A stretch of 64,000 nucleotides of DNA from an uncultured Prevotellaceae bacterium (GCA_947166305.1 CAMVDV010000007.1:20982-84981); one strand, 5' to 3'. Positions 32,112 through 40,878 are shown, numbered from the stretch's first letter. Notes: a model not told the origin generated them from the sequence alone. A program made the numbers and translations.

Positions 32112-33737
32112 TCATAATAAAAACGTGTCGGGCGTAAACTCGTCCGTAAAGGTGTGTCCCCCTAAAGGGGGTTGGGGGGTCTGTAGCGTGACACTATAGG
32201 CATGGAGCATGAGCCTCGCCGCGGGCTTCCCGTACAGGCGGTCGCCGACGATAGGGTTGCCCAGGCCAAGCGGATGGGCGCAGTGGACGCGCAGCTGATG
32301 CGTGCGGCCCGTCGTGGGACAAAGCTCCAAGAGTGCATGGCCCGCCCTGTTTTCCAGCACTCGATAATGTGTCTGTGCCGGCTTGCCGTGCACCTCGTCC
32401 ACCATCTGCCTCGGCCTGTCGTCGATGTCGGGCCGCAGGGGAAGGCTGATGTCGCCTTCCTCGCCGACAGGCATCGCCTTTTCGAGCAAGGCATAATACA
32501 CTTTGTGGATGCGCCTTTGCAGGAAGAGTTTTTGCAGTTCCCTGTACTTCTCCTCCGTCAATGCCACGAGCATCAAGCCGCTTGTGTCCATGTCGAGCCG
32601 ATGCGCCACGAGGGTAATTTTTGCCGATGGAATGGCGCTTTTTAGCACATCCTGCACGTTTGGCAAGTCCTCCTTGCCCGGCACGGACAGCATTCCTGCG
32701 GGCTTGCTCACCACGGCCAGTTCGCCGTCGTTATATATGATGTGGAGTCTGTCAGCCAACGCCTCTAGGTTTGCAAGCAAAGGGTTCGGCTCTACGTTGA
32801 GTCCGCCAAGCATGTGGCGCAAGATAGGACGGCACTTGCTGTGGCAGGCGGGGTAGTAGTGACCGTCAAGCCTTACCTCTCCTGCCGGTGACTCACCGAC
32901 CCAAAACTCGGCCATGCACAAGGGTTGCAGGCCTTCGCTGTAGGCCGCCTGCAACAATCGCGGTGCACAACACTCTCCAGCCCCCGAGGGTGGAACGTCC
33001 GGCGCAAACAGTTCGGGCAAAGACTTCACTTCGCCCCGGGCATTGAGGAACGCAAACTGACGGAACAACCACTGCTGCAAGGACTTACTGCGCTCTTGCC
33101 GTTCCTTCTGCAGGCTCGCGATTTCTTCCTGCACGGCTCGCAGCGATGACTCATCATCAACGATGCGTTGCTCCCAAGCCTGCTTAATCCGACGGAACTC
33201 GGCCTTCTCATATTGGCTCTGACGGACAAGGTTTTCCTCCTCGTCCGCTTCAATGGCGACAGACTTCCTGCGCCGTGCATCGCGCTCAGCCTTGTGGCGT
33301 TGCATCATTTGCTTGTAGGCGGCAAGCTCCTCGGCCATCTTTTCGCGCAGAGGACTCGGCCGGTGTTTGGCTTCAAGCAATGCGATTCGACGATTGATGG
33401 CACTGATGGCGGCCTCTTCCTCTTGGAAATAACAGCCCGGAGCCATGAGGTCGAAGACAGGCGGGACGAAGTATTCGTGCTGTGTCCGTGCGTCGAGTGT
33501 GCCGGAGAAAGCAGCAAAAAAGCCCATTCCATCGCGTTTTTTTACCACAAGCACACCGAACATTTTGCCTTTACGAAGCTCTTCGTGCCACTCCACGCGC
33601 TGCTTCAGATAGCGACGCACCTCGTCGGCCGCAGCCACACAAAGCGGGTGAGGCTCGTAGCAGAAAGGGTAAGTGAACTGCTCCGGCGCAGGGATTCCGG
33701 CGACGGAGGCTGGGAGAGGATGCAACGTCACAGCCAT
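32112..33737 (-). CDS. RluA-family pseudouridine synthase (large form)
   Basis: 541 aa. The C-terminal 220 residues are a canonical RluA catalytic domain: YNDGELAVVSKPAGMLSVPG, VAHRLDMDTSGLMLVALTEE (catalytic Asp in HRLDxxTSG), ALLEKAMP and GRTHQLRVHCAHPLGLGNPI. The N-terminal 300 residues hold a coiled coil (RQSQYEKAEFRRIKQAWEQR) typical of the long Bacteroidetes RluA type. Near the C-terminus a palindromic half-element (32157-32182) adds LQTPQPPLGGH in frame where homologues have a short loop. It isomerises uridine in rRNA or tRNA; the site is unknown. Its start overlaps the wbqC end by 10 bp. Confidence 0.93.
   Translation of the reverse strand: MAVTLHPLPASVAGIPAPEQFTYPFCYEPHPLCVAAADEVRRYLKQRVEWHEELRKGKMFGVLVVKKRDGMGFFAAFSGTLDARTQHEYFVPPVFDLMAPGCYFQEEEAAISAINRRIALLEAKHRPSPLREKMAEELAAYKQMMQRHKAERDARRRKSVAIEADEEENLVRQSQYEKAEFRRIKQAWEQRIVDDESSLRAVQEEIASLQKERQERSKSLQQWLFRQFAFLNARGEVKSLPELFAPDVPPSGAGECCAPRLLQAAYSEGLQPLCMAEFWVGESPAGEVRLDGHYYPACHSKCRPILRHMLGGLNVEPNPLLANLEALADRLHIIYNDGELAVVSKPAGMLSVPGKEDLPNVQDVLKSAIPSAKITLVAHRLDMDTSGLMLVALTEEKYRELQKLFLQRRIHKVYYALLEKAMPVGEEGDISLPLRPDIDDRPRQMVDEVHGKPAQTHYRVLENRAGHALLELCPTTGRTHQLRVHCAHPLGLGNPIVGDRLYGKPAARLMLHAYSVTLQTPQPPLGGHTFTDEFTPDTFLL
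32157..32182. repeat. Palindromic half-element inside the rluA C-terminus
   Basis: TCCCCCTAAAGGGGGTTGGG followed by GGGTCT, translated in the antisense frame as QTPQPPLGG. Nearly the same sequence is intergenic at 10671-10698. Confidence 0.85.
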
Positions 33738-34285
33738 AGCACGCCCTCCGGCCCTTCGTTGAAGAGCAAATCGACGATGCTGAGATCACGTAAGAAGCCG
33801 TGACGCGAGGCAAACATCTGGTAGTAAGGAGTCGTCTCCCCGCTGCTTGAACTCAAAAGGGGAGCGCCTTCAAAAGCAACGGTCCGTGCGACGGGCTTCT
33901 TTATGTCAAGCAACGAAGCGACCAGAGCCATGAGGTCTTCGTTGAAATCGGCAAGGAATTCCCACTTCTTTTCATAGAACGGGGCGAAATCATCTGCGTA
34001 GTATTCGAAGAAAGGCGACTGCCTGTAACTGCTCACGAAAGCAGTCCAGTGCTGATGACGCCAGTTGCCATGATCGCTGATGCGCACGTCTTTCATCATC
34101 GTCTTACCTTCCGTCTTCACCACAGGAACGGTGAGAGCGAGCGCACCTTGTGGGCTGTCGATCCAACAACGGTTGCGAAGCGTCTGTTTCGCAAAGTGGT
34201 CGCAGACCTCGAGGCGCACTTCGTCGGCACGATTGTAGGCCTGATAGTGCGAGACAGGCGCAAGGTAACAGCAAGGCAAGACCAC
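33728..34285 (-). CDS. WbqC family protein
   Basis: 185 aa from a GTG start at 34285. It opens with LPCCYLAPVSHYQAYNRADE and has KQTLRNRCWIDSPQGALALT and SDHGNWRHQHWTAFVSSYRQ, all standard WbqC positions. The usual conserved S-Y-F pattern continues with FFEYYADDFAPFYEKKWEFL. WbqC-like proteins occur in surface-polysaccharide and signal-peptidase clusters, but their reaction is not established. It lies 12 bp after lepB, the usual arrangement in Bacteroidales. An alternative start is a TTG two codons later. Confidence 0.88.
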   Translation of the reverse strand: MVLPCCYLAPVSHYQAYNRADEVRLEVCDHFAKQTLRNRCWIDSPQGALALTVPVVKTEGKTMMKDVRISDHGNWRHQHWTAFVSSYRQSPFFEYYADDFAPFYEKKWEFLADFNEDLMALVASLLDIKKPVARTVAFEGAPLLSSSSGETTPYYQMFASRHGFLRDLSIVDLLFNEGPEGVLWL

Positions 34286-34297
34286 GGCGAAGGGCCT

Positions 34298-35737
34298 TTA
34301 CTTGATGTTATCCACGAGGGAGAAGATGCGGTTCCAACGGATGTGATGTCCACTGAACCAAGGACGATCCACGTCTGTGCTGAGCCAAATAAAGATAGGT
34401 TTGCCCACGATGTGGTCTTCTGGAACGAAGCCCCAATAGCGAGAGTCGGCCGAGCAGTGACGATTGTCGCCCTGCATCCAGTAATAATCCATCTTGAAAG
34501 TATATTCCGTGGCCTTCTTACCATTTATATATATGTCGCCCTCGGGCGTGACGCGGAGGTCGTTGCCCTCGTAGACGCGGATGGGACGTTCGTAGATGGC
34601 GATGTTTTCCATGCTGAGCTTGATGCTTTCGCCCTTCTTAGGAATCCAAATCGGTCCGTAGTTGTCCTGCGTCCAGCCTGTGTAGGCATTCTGCGGATAA
34701 AGGCTCTCGGTGTCGTTGTTGACAACAGGCGTGATGCTGGCGACGTAGGGTTCAAGGCCTTTCCTTGCCTCCTCGGTGAGAGGAATGTTGCCAGACTGAT
34801 ACATGTCCTGCACATCCTTCATGCTCAGTCCGAGCTTGTAGATGAGTTCTTCCGGCAGGTAGCTGGAGTTCATCTCGACGTGATAGTTGAACTGCACATT
34901 CTTGGGGGCAGGGTTCTCCTTGCCGTCAAGATAGATGACTTTGTTGCGAATCTCGAGCGTTTGTCCTGGCAAGCCGACGCAACGCTTCACATAGTTCTCA
35001 CGGCGGTCAACGGGACGCCAGCCGATTTCTCCAAACTCCTGAGGCGAAAGACGTATGTACTGACGCCCGAGTTCATAGAGCATACTGTAGTATTTACGTT
35101 GCTCGGCAGTCGTCATCTCCTTAGGATTGGCGTATGTTCCCGTCTGCTGGTGGTAGAGTTGTGCGCCGATGCCGTAGCAAAGAGCGTAGTATTCGGTCTG
35201 ATACCTCACGTTGGAAACGATGCTGTCGCCAGCAGGGTAGTTGAAGACGACGATGTCGTTGAGCCCGACAGGCTTAGGCGTGACGCGTTTGTACTCCCAT
35301 TGTGGCCACTCGATGTAGCTCTTTCCTCCGAAGGGAAGGGTGTGCTGGCACATCGGCATGTGCAGAGGTGTCTGCGGAACTCTGGGGCCGTAGCTCATTT
35401 TGCTCACAAGGAGATAGTCGCCCACGAGCAGGCTTTTCTCCAACGAGCTTGAGGGAATCGTGTAGTTCTGAAAGAAGTAGATGTTGACGAAATAGACGGC
35501 AACGAGTGCGAAGACGATGGCGTCCACCCAGCTCATCACGGTCTTGACGATGGGGTTCTCTGCTTCTTTCCACCAAGTCCACGGGATGCGGCGCGTGACG
35601 TAGGCGTCGAAGATGAACGGAACTGCGATGATTCCCCACCAGGCGTCCACCCAGTAGAGGAAGACGATGAAGAGGACAATAAAGATGATGGCCTTGGCCC
35701 AGTCTTTTTTTGTTGCTTGATATTTCTTTTTTTCCAT
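34298..35737 (-). CDS. lepB: Signal peptidase I
   Basis: 479-aa membrane serine protease that removes signal peptides. Two N-terminal hydrophobic segments (WAKAIIFIVLFIVFLYWVDA and IVFALVAVYFVNIYFF) precede the catalytic Ser in YTIPSSSLEKSLLVGDYLLV. The catalytic Lys is in YVKRCVGLPGQTLEI and the last conserved box is MQGDNRHCSADSRYWGFVPE. At 479 residues it is longer than the E. coli enzyme (324), with a large insert between the Ser and Lys boxes, common in Bacteroidetes. It is co-directional with dapB and wbqC. It would serve the many exported proteins in this window. Confidence 0.97.
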   Translation of the reverse strand: MEKKKYQATKKDWAKAIIFIVLFIVFLYWVDAWWGIIAVPFIFDAYVTRRIPWTWWKEAENPIVKTVMSWVDAIVFALVAVYFVNIYFFQNYTIPSSSLEKSLLVGDYLLVSKMSYGPRVPQTPLHMPMCQHTLPFGGKSYIEWPQWEYKRVTPKPVGLNDIVVFNYPAGDSIVSNVRYQTEYYALCYGIGAQLYHQQTGTYANPKEMTTAEQRKYYSMLYELGRQYIRLSPQEFGEIGWRPVDRRENYVKRCVGLPGQTLEIRNKVIYLDGKENPAPKNVQFNYHVEMNSSYLPEELIYKLGLSMKDVQDMYQSGNIPLTEEARKGLEPYVASITPVVNNDTESLYPQNAYTGWTQDNYGPIWIPKKGESIKLSMENIAIYERPIRVYEGNDLRVTPEGDIYINGKKATEYTFKMDYYWMQGDNRHCSADSRYWGFVPEDHIVGKPIFIWLSTDVDRPWFSGHHIRWNRIFSLVDNIK

Positions 35738-35754
35738 TGCTTAGTGCGGGTTGT

Positions 35755-35812
35755 TGGAGGGATGGGAGTTATGGGAATTATGGGAATAATGGGAGTTATG
35801 GGAGGGGGAGAC
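35755..35812. repeat. ATGGGAGTT 9-bp filler repeat
   Basis: ATGGG occurs at 35762, 35771, 35780, 35789 and 35798 (9-bp steps) in the dapB-lepB spacer. Confidence 0.75.
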
Positions 35813-36529
35813 TCAGAACTTGAACAGGTCGTCCATGGTGAGCAGGCCTGTGTGGTCCTTGGTATATTCAGCGGCGAGGACTGCTCCCATCGCGAAGCCT
35901 CGGCGGCCATGAGCGTCGTGGGTGATGCGAATCATGTCCTCGGGCGAGTCGTAGGTAATGGTGTGAATGCCGGGGACCTCCGTCTGGCGGATGTCGTCGA
36001 TGCGGAGCACGCCGGGTTTTGTCTCGTGGAGTCCCCAACGTTCCTTGCGGTCGATGTTCGCCACTATCTGTTCTGCCAGCGTGATGGCCGTGCCCGAGGG
36101 GGCGTCGAGCTTGTGGACGTGGTGCGTCTCTACGAGGTTGACGTCGTACTGCTCAAAGCGGTTCATGATCTTGGCCAAGTAGGCATTGACGGCCGAGAAG
36201 ATGGCGACGCCCACACTGAAGTTGCTGGACCAGAAGAGCGTCTTGCCTCCGTCGGTGCAAGCCTTGCAGACATCGGCCTCGTGGTCCTTTTTCCATCCGG
36301 TGCTTCCGCTGACCACCTTGACGCCTGCTGCCCAGGCTTTGAGGAAATTGTCGTAGGCAGTCCAGGGCGTTGTGAACTCGATGGCGACGTCTGCACTGGC
36401 AAAGGCGGGGCTATCGAAGTCTTGCTGATTGTCAACGTCGATGGTGCAGACGATCTCATGTCCGCGCTGCAGGGCTATTTCTTCTATCATACGGCCCATC
36501 TTGCCGTAGCCTATGAGTGCTATTTTCAT
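35813..36529 (-). CDS. dapB: 4-hydroxy-tetrahydrodipicolinate reductase
   Basis: 238-aa NAD(P)H-dependent enzyme of diaminopimelate and lysine synthesis. MKIALIGYGKMGRMIEEIAL is the Rossmann start, AIEFTTPWTAYDNFL follows, and VVSGSTGWKKD with LVETHHVHKLDAPSGTAITLAEQI holds the catalytic His pair and Lys. The length is normal for Bacteroidetes DapB. A TACTTTTG box at 36552-36559 on the minus strand starts the dapB-lepB-wbqC-rluA-PHP group. The product DAP also feeds peptidoglycan, fitting the envelope-related neighbours. Confidence 0.97.
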   Translation of the reverse strand: MKIALIGYGKMGRMIEEIALQRGHEIVCTIDVDNQQDFDSPAFASADVAIEFTTPWTAYDNFLKAWAAGVKVVSGSTGWKKDHEADVCKACTDGGKTLFWSSNFSVGVAIFSAVNAYLAKIMNRFEQYDVNLVETHHVHKLDAPSGTAITLAEQIVANIDRKERWGLHETKPGVLRIDDIRQTEVPGIHTITYDSPEDMIRITHDAHGRRGFAMGAVLAAEYTKDHTGLLTMDDLFKF

Positions 36530-36551
36530 ACGTTATCTGATATTTTTCCTG

Positions 36552-36589
36552 CAAAAGTACGGCTTTTCGTGCAATTTTATGTACTTTTG
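36552..36589. promoter_or_regulatory. Divergent promoters of dapB and the DUF2851 gene
   Basis: TACTTTTG on the minus strand (36552-36559) faces away from TACTTTTG on the plus strand (36582-36589). Both match the Bacteroidetes -7 box. Confidence 0.8.
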
Positions 36590-36623
36590 TTTCACAAAAT
36601 AAGTTAACAAGGCTAAAATACGC

Positions 36624-37847
36624 ATGGAAAGGCTGCTACACTATGTGTGGAAGCACAAGATATTGCCTCTGAAGCCACTCCTGACGGAAGACGGGCAGGA
36701 AGTCGAGGTCATCGACCCTGGCTTGCACAACAGAAACCAGGGACCAGACTTTTTCAATGCCAAGATAAAGCTCGGTCCGACGATGTGGGCGGGCAATGTG
36801 GAGGTGCATCTACGCTCGTCGGACTGGTACAGACACCACCATGAGACGGACGAGGCCTACAACAGCGTGGTCCTTCACGTCGTGGGAGAAGTGGACGCGG
36901 AGGTGGTGACGCAGGACGGCAAGACGCTGCCGCAGCTCCGCCTCGACGTGCCCGACGACATCCGCCTGCGCTATGAGGAGCTTTGCCGCACGGAGGATTA
37001 TCCGCGATGCCACACGGTCATCCCGACGATTCCGCCCTTGAAGGCCCATCAGTGGATGGACGCTTTGCTCGTGGAGAGGCTGAAGGAGCGGTCGGAGAAG
37101 GTGGCGGAGCGCGTGGAGCGTACAGGCGGCGACTGGGAGCGCGCCACGTTCGTCACGCTGAGCCGCAGCTTCGGGTTCGGTCTCAACGGCGATGCTTTCG
37201 AGCGTTGGGCCATGCGCATCCCGCTCTCGGCGGCTGGAAAGCATCGCGACGACCTGCTACAGGTGACGGCCCTCTTCCTCGGCATGGCCGGCCTCATCGA
37301 CAAAGCCGGAGGCTCCGACGACAGCCAGCGAACGGAGCGACTGCGGCAGGAGTTTGCCTTCCTCCAGCACAAGTTCGGCCTCACCGACACGATGCAGCAG
37401 TCCGACTGGAGCTTCCTTCGCACCCGCCCTGGCAATTTCCCGTCCCTTCGCATCGTGCAGATGGCCGAACTCTACCACTCGGGAAGGGCACAGATGAGCC
37501 GCCTCGTGGAGGCGAAGAACGTGGAGGAACTGCACACCTGCCTGCAGGTGAGGGGCATGACGGCAGCAAGCCGACGCCTGCTCATCATCAACACGGTGGT
37601 GCCCCTGCTGTTCGCCTACGGACGTCATGCCAGCCGCGAGGACATCTGCCAGCGCGCCATCCGGCTGCTCGAGACGTTGCCCGCCGAGAACAACTACATC
37701 ATGCGGCAGTGGCACGAATGCGGACTTACGGCCCTCACGGCTGCCGACAGCCAGGCTCTGCTACAGCTCAAACGACAGTATTGCGACCGGACGGACTGCC
37801 TCCGATGCCGCTTCGGATACGAATACCTCAAGGCCAGCCGGCAATGA
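36624..37847 (+). CDS. DUF2851 family protein
   Basis: 407 aa. The start MERLLHYVWKHKILPLKPLL and the following DGQEVEVIDPGLHNRNQGPDFFNAKIKLG, WAGNVEVHLRSSDWYRHHHE and YNSVVLHVVGEVD are the strong DUF2851 signature. The pattern of an Asp, a Glu and a Lys around GPDFFNAKIK and NVEVHLRSSDW looks like a PD-(D/E)xK nuclease-type fold, but no activity is known to me. C-terminal cysteines (CDRTDCLRCRFGYEYL) may bind metal. It is transcribed from its own promoter, with a 22-bp array after its stop. Confidence 0.9.
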   Translation: MERLLHYVWKHKILPLKPLLTEDGQEVEVIDPGLHNRNQGPDFFNAKIKLGPTMWAGNVEVHLRSSDWYRHHHETDEAYNSVVLHVVGEVDAEVVTQDGKTLPQLRLDVPDDIRLRYEELCRTEDYPRCHTVIPTIPPLKAHQWMDALLVERLKERSEKVAERVERTGGDWERATFVTLSRSFGFGLNGDAFERWAMRIPLSAAGKHRDDLLQVTALFLGMAGLIDKAGGSDDSQRTERLRQEFAFLQHKFGLTDTMQQSDWSFLRTRPGNFPSLRIVQMAELYHSGRAQMSRLVEAKNVEELHTCLQVRGMTAASRRLLIINTVVPLLFAYGRHASREDICQRAIRLLETLPAENNYIMRQWHECGLTALTAADSQALLQLKRQYCDRTDCLRCRFGYEYLKASRQ

Positions 37848-37867
37848 CCCGACGAGGCAGCCGCCAA

Positions 37868-38012
37868 CGCCGCAGGCGACGGCGGGAAATGAAAAAATGA
37901 AGAAATGAAATAATGAAGGCGGGGGCCGAAAACGCCGCAGGCGACGATGCCAATCGCCGCACGCGGAAACCGCCAACGCCGCACGCGACGATGACCATCG
38001 CCGCACGCGGAG
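37868..38012. repeat. 22-bp tandem array A8 (CGCCGCACGCGG type) with an outlying unit
   Basis: Four units at 37933, 37955, 37977 and 37999, exactly 22 bp apart, plus a single unit at 37868 directly after the DUF2851 stop. AAATGAAAAAATGAAG filler separates the two parts. Confidence 0.9.
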
Positions 38013-38050
38013 TCCTGAACCATCACAAACGAAAACACAACCCACTCAAT

Positions 38051-38461
38051 ATGAAAGATTACGCCTACACACTCCGCATGAAGGTGCGCGACTATGAATG
38101 CGACATGGAAGGCATCGTCAACAATGCCAACTACCAACACTACATGGAGCACACGCGCCATGAGTTCCTGCTCTCGGCAGACATCAGCTTCGCCGAGATG
38201 CTGGAGCAGGACATCGTCTCCGTGGTGGCACGCATCGCCATCGACTACAAGACGCCGCTACGCAGCCGCGACGAATTTCTCTCTTGCCTCAACATCCGTC
38301 AGGAAGGCGTCCGCTATGTCTTCCATCAGGACATCTATCGCGCCAGCGACATGAAACTGGCTGCACGCGGGAAAGTCGACGTCGTCTGCCTCGTCGGAGG
38401 CAAACTGAACCGATGCCCGCAACTGGAGGAGAAACTGAAACTCTACGGCATAGCGCTATGA
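38051..38461 (+). CDS. Acyl-CoA thioesterase (hotdog fold, YbgC/FadM-like)
   Basis: 136 aa from MKDYAYTLRMKVRDYECDME; the ORF-track start at 37913 lies in repeat DNA. EGIVNNANYQHYMEHTRHEF is the hotdog active-site motif of the 4-hydroxybenzoyl-CoA thioesterase type (normally with Asp or Glu in the GxVN/H-xxxY-xxYxExxR pattern). It likely hydrolyses acyl-CoA in the cytoplasm; chain preference is unknown. Its TGA overlaps the dprA ATG (ATGA), so both are probably translated together. Confidence 0.9.
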   Translation: MKDYAYTLRMKVRDYECDMEGIVNNANYQHYMEHTRHEFLLSADISFAEMLEQDIVSVVARIAIDYKTPLRSRDEFLSCLNIRQEGVRYVFHQDIYRASDMKLAARGKVDVVCLVGGKLNRCPQLEEKLKLYGIAL

Positions 38462-39585
38462 CCGAACAGGAGACGCTCTACACCATCGCGCTCACGCAGG
38501 TGCCTTCCCTCAGCCTCGCCAACCTGCATCAGCTCATCGACGGACTGGGTTCTGCCACAGCCATCTACGAGAACCGACGCTCGCTCGGCGAACTCCTGCC
38601 GGCTGCACAGAAGAAGACACTCGCCGCACTGGCCGCAATGGACAGCCATCTCAGCCGCGCAGAAGAGGAGATGCTGTTCTGCCAGAACGGACGAATCCAG
38701 TGCCTCGGCCTCACCGACGACCGCTATCCTCAGCGCCTGCGCGACTGCCCCGACGCGCCCGTCGTACTCTACTACCGCGGCACGGCCGACCTCAACAGCC
38801 GACACATCGTCAGCATGGTGGGCACGAGGCAAATCACTCCCTACGGACAAGACCTCTGCCGCACTTTCATCCGCGACCTCCGCCAGCTTTGCCCCGACGC
38901 ACTCGTCGTGAGCGGACTGGCCTACGGCGTGGACATCCACTGCCACAGGGCAGCACTCAGCGAAGGCCTCGACACCGTCGGCGTGCTGGCACACGGCCTC
39001 GAACAGATCTATCCCCGCCTTCACCGCGACACCGCCAAGCAGATGGCAGGGCAAGGCGGACTGCTCACCGAGTATATGTCGCACGCCATCATCGACAAAC
39101 GCAACTTCGTGCAACGCAACCGCATCGTGGCAGGAGTGGCCGATGCCGTCGTGGTGGTGGAAAGCGCCACACGCGGCGGTTCGCTCATCACCGCAGATAT
39201 CGCCCTCAGCTACGACAGGCAGGTGTGGGCCTTCCCAGGTCGCGTCTTCGACAACTACTCGGCAGGATGCAACCGTCTCATCTTCGAGAACAAAGCCACT
39301 CTGCTCACCGGTGCCGAAGACTTCTGCCAAGCCATGGGATGGACCGACGAGGCGCAACACCGCAAACAACTCGCCGACGGCATACAGCAAGAGCTATTCG
39401 CCGACTTCTCCGACACCGAGAGGCGCATTCTCCAAGCCCTCGCCGGCGGCGACAGCAAGCAAATCAACGTCCTCGCCGTGGAGACAAACATCCCCGTCGG
39501 CGAACTCTCCAGCCATCTCTTCACGCTCGAAATGAAAGGAGCCGTGCAGATGCTCGTAGGCGGAAAGTACAAACTCGCACGCTGA
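38458..39585 (+). CDS. dprA: DNA-processing protein DprA
   Basis: 375 aa from MTEQETLYTIALTQVPSLSL (the ORF track begins earlier at 38284). The N-terminal SAM-like region is followed by the Rossmann fold VSMVGTRQITPYGQDLCRTF, VVSGLAYGVDIHCHRAALSE, GVLAHGLEQIYPRLH and VVVESATRGGSLITADIALS. A C-terminal winged helix follows. DprA loads RecA on incoming single-stranded DNA during transformation. With the ComEA-type helix-hairpin-helix protein at 52039 it hints at DNA uptake, although other competence genes are not visible. The start overlaps the thioesterase stop. Confidence 0.96.
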   Translation: MTEQETLYTIALTQVPSLSLANLHQLIDGLGSATAIYENRRSLGELLPAAQKKTLAALAAMDSHLSRAEEEMLFCQNGRIQCLGLTDDRYPQRLRDCPDAPVVLYYRGTADLNSRHIVSMVGTRQITPYGQDLCRTFIRDLRQLCPDALVVSGLAYGVDIHCHRAALSEGLDTVGVLAHGLEQIYPRLHRDTAKQMAGQGGLLTEYMSHAIIDKRNFVQRNRIVAGVADAVVVVESATRGGSLITADIALSYDRQVWAFPGRVFDNYSAGCNRLIFENKATLLTGAEDFCQAMGWTDEAQHRKQLADGIQQELFADFSDTERRILQALAGGDSKQINVLAVETNIPVGELSSHLFTLEMKGAVQMLVGGKYKLAR

Positions 39586-39888
39586 ACGACACGCTCTCCG
39601 TTCCCCTCGCAAGGCAAACATCTGACACATCCACAAAGGAAGCAGGGAAAATTTTGCAAAGAAGTAAAATTTTCCTACAAAAAGTTTGCAGTTACGGAAA
39701 ATAATCCTAACTTTGCATACGGCAATCCCAATAAAGGGATTAAGGCAAGGGTTCTGACTCGAACGGTCGGGATTCTTCTTTTTTTCACACTTCGCCGGAA
39801 AAGGAAGACCGCCACGTTCCATGCCACTCAACCCTCGCCCACACATTACTATATATAATAATGTATAACTAACAAAAAGAAAAAATAA
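39586..39888. other. greA leader with possible attenuator-like RNA
   Basis: Contains a promoter (TTTG 39685-39688, 19 bp, TAACTTTG 39708-39715). A transcript from about 39721 would have AATCCC (39724-39729), which can pair with GGGATT at 39736-39741 or with GGGATT at 39769-39774. The second copy is followed by CTTCTTTTTTT. The two alternative stems look like an attenuator or a small RNA with its own end. An AT palindrome (39843-39869) precedes greA. No protein-coding gene seen. Confidence 0.4.
39685..39715 (+). promoter_or_regulatory. Promoter of greA
   Basis: TTTG and TAACTTTG (followed by CA) with 19-bp spacing, the consensus Bacteroidetes arrangement. Confidence 0.85.
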
Positions 39889-40356
39889 ATGGCTTACATG
39901 ACACAAAAGGGCTACGACGAGCTCGTAGCCAAACTGCAGCACATGGAGAGCGTGGATCGTCCTGCCGCAAGTGCTGCCATCGCCGAGGCCCGCGACAAAG
40001 GAGACCTCTCAGAGAATGCAGAGTACGACGCTGCAAAAGAACATCAGAGCAAGCTCGAGACGGAGATTGCCATGCTCAAGAAAACCATCATCGAGGCTAA
40101 AATCATCGACACGACACACCTCGACACCAGCACAGTGCAAATACTCTCCACCGTCGAACTGCGCAACGTGAAGAACAAGATGACGATGAAGTACACCATC
40201 GTCAGCGCCACGGAAGCAGACCTCAAAAGCGGAAAGATCAGCGTGGAAACCCCCATCGCCAAAGGCTTGCTCGGGAAGAAGGTGGGCGACATCGCCGAAA
40301 TCAAAGTCCCGCAAGGCACAATCCAGCTCCAAGTGATGAGTATCAACTTCGACTGA
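39889..40356 (+). CDS. greA: Transcription elongation factor GreA
   Basis: 155-aa factor that rescues arrested RNA polymerase by stimulating transcript cleavage. The N-terminal coiled coil has AAIAEARDKGDLSENAEYDA with the acidic tip residues Asp-Leu-Ser-Glu-Asn-Ala-Glu that enter the secondary channel. The C-terminal FKBP-like domain contains TMKYTIVSATEADLKSGKIS and PIAKGLLGKKVGDIAEIKVP. Length is normal. A HIT gene follows after 60 bp of AT filler repeat. A strong promoter and a structured leader precede it. Confidence 0.97.
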   Translation: MAYMTQKGYDELVAKLQHMESVDRPAASAAIAEARDKGDLSENAEYDAAKEHQSKLETEIAMLKKTIIEAKIIDTTHLDTSTVQILSTVELRNVKNKMTMKYTIVSATEADLKSGKISVETPIAKGLLGKKVGDIAEIKVPQGTIQLQVMSINFD

Positions 40357-40373
40357 CACGCCGTCACGGCAAA

Positions 40374-40412
40374 CAATAAATAGTAAATAGTAAATCGTCA
40401 AATCGTAAATAT
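40374..40412. repeat. AAATCGTCAAATCGTAAAT filler repeat
   Basis: Variants of AATAGTAAATCGTCAAATCG between greA and the HIT gene. The same family is inserted in manA and queA. Confidence 0.65.
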
Positions 40413-40416
40413 ACAC

Positions 40417-40812
40417 ATGGCCAGCATCTTTTCACGCATCGTGGCAGGCGAAATCCCCTGCTACAAGATAGCAGAAGACGACAGATATTTCGCCTTCCTC
40501 GACATCAACCCCTTGCAGAAGGGTCACACCCTCGTTATTCCCAAGCGCGAGGTGGACTACATCTTCGACCTCGACGACGATGAACTCGCCGGACTCCAAG
40601 TGTTTGCCAAGAAGGTGGCACGCGCCATCAAGAAGGCCATCCCGTGCATCAAGGTCGGACAGTGCGTGCTCGGACTGGAAGTGCCACACGCCCACATCCA
40701 CCTCGTCCCCTTGCAGACGGAGGCAGATATGCGCTTCGGCGGACAGCATCTACAGCTCACGCCCGAAGAGTTCAAGCAGATAGCCGACAGCATCCGCAAG
40801 GCTTTCCAGTGA
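40417..40812 (+). CDS. HIT-family protein
   Basis: 131-aa histidine-triad nucleotide hydrolase or transferase. FSRIVAGEIPCYKIAEDDRYFAFLDINPLQ is the typical opening, and the active site is in GLEVPHAHIHLVPL (HxHxHxx). HIT/HINT enzymes cleave purine nucleoside phosphoramidates or dinucleotides; the cellular substrate is not predictable. It sits between greA and an exported SGNH hydrolase on the same strand. Normal length. Confidence 0.95.
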   Translation: MASIFSRIVAGEIPCYKIAEDDRYFAFLDINPLQKGHTLVIPKREVDYIFDLDDDELAGLQVFAKKVARAIKKAIPCIKVGQCVLGLEVPHAHIHLVPLQTEADMRFGGQHLQLTPEEFKQIADSIRKAFQ

Positions 40813-40823
40813 ATCAAATGTCG

Positions 40824-40858
40824 TTAGAACGATATCACGTTATAACGTCATAACGAAT
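40824..40858. repeat. TCGTTA/TAACGA filler repeat
   Basis: TCGTTAGAACGATATCACGT and TATAACGTCATAACGA, the TCGTTATGACGTTAT family, between the HIT and SGNH genes. Confidence 0.6.
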
Positions 40859-40878
40859 AAAAACTAAGACAAAACATC

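Noticed and set aside
37868-38012. Extended N-terminus of the thioesterase (ORF from 37913)
   Set aside because: The extra 46 residues are 22-bp array sequence; homology starts at MKDYAYTLRMK.
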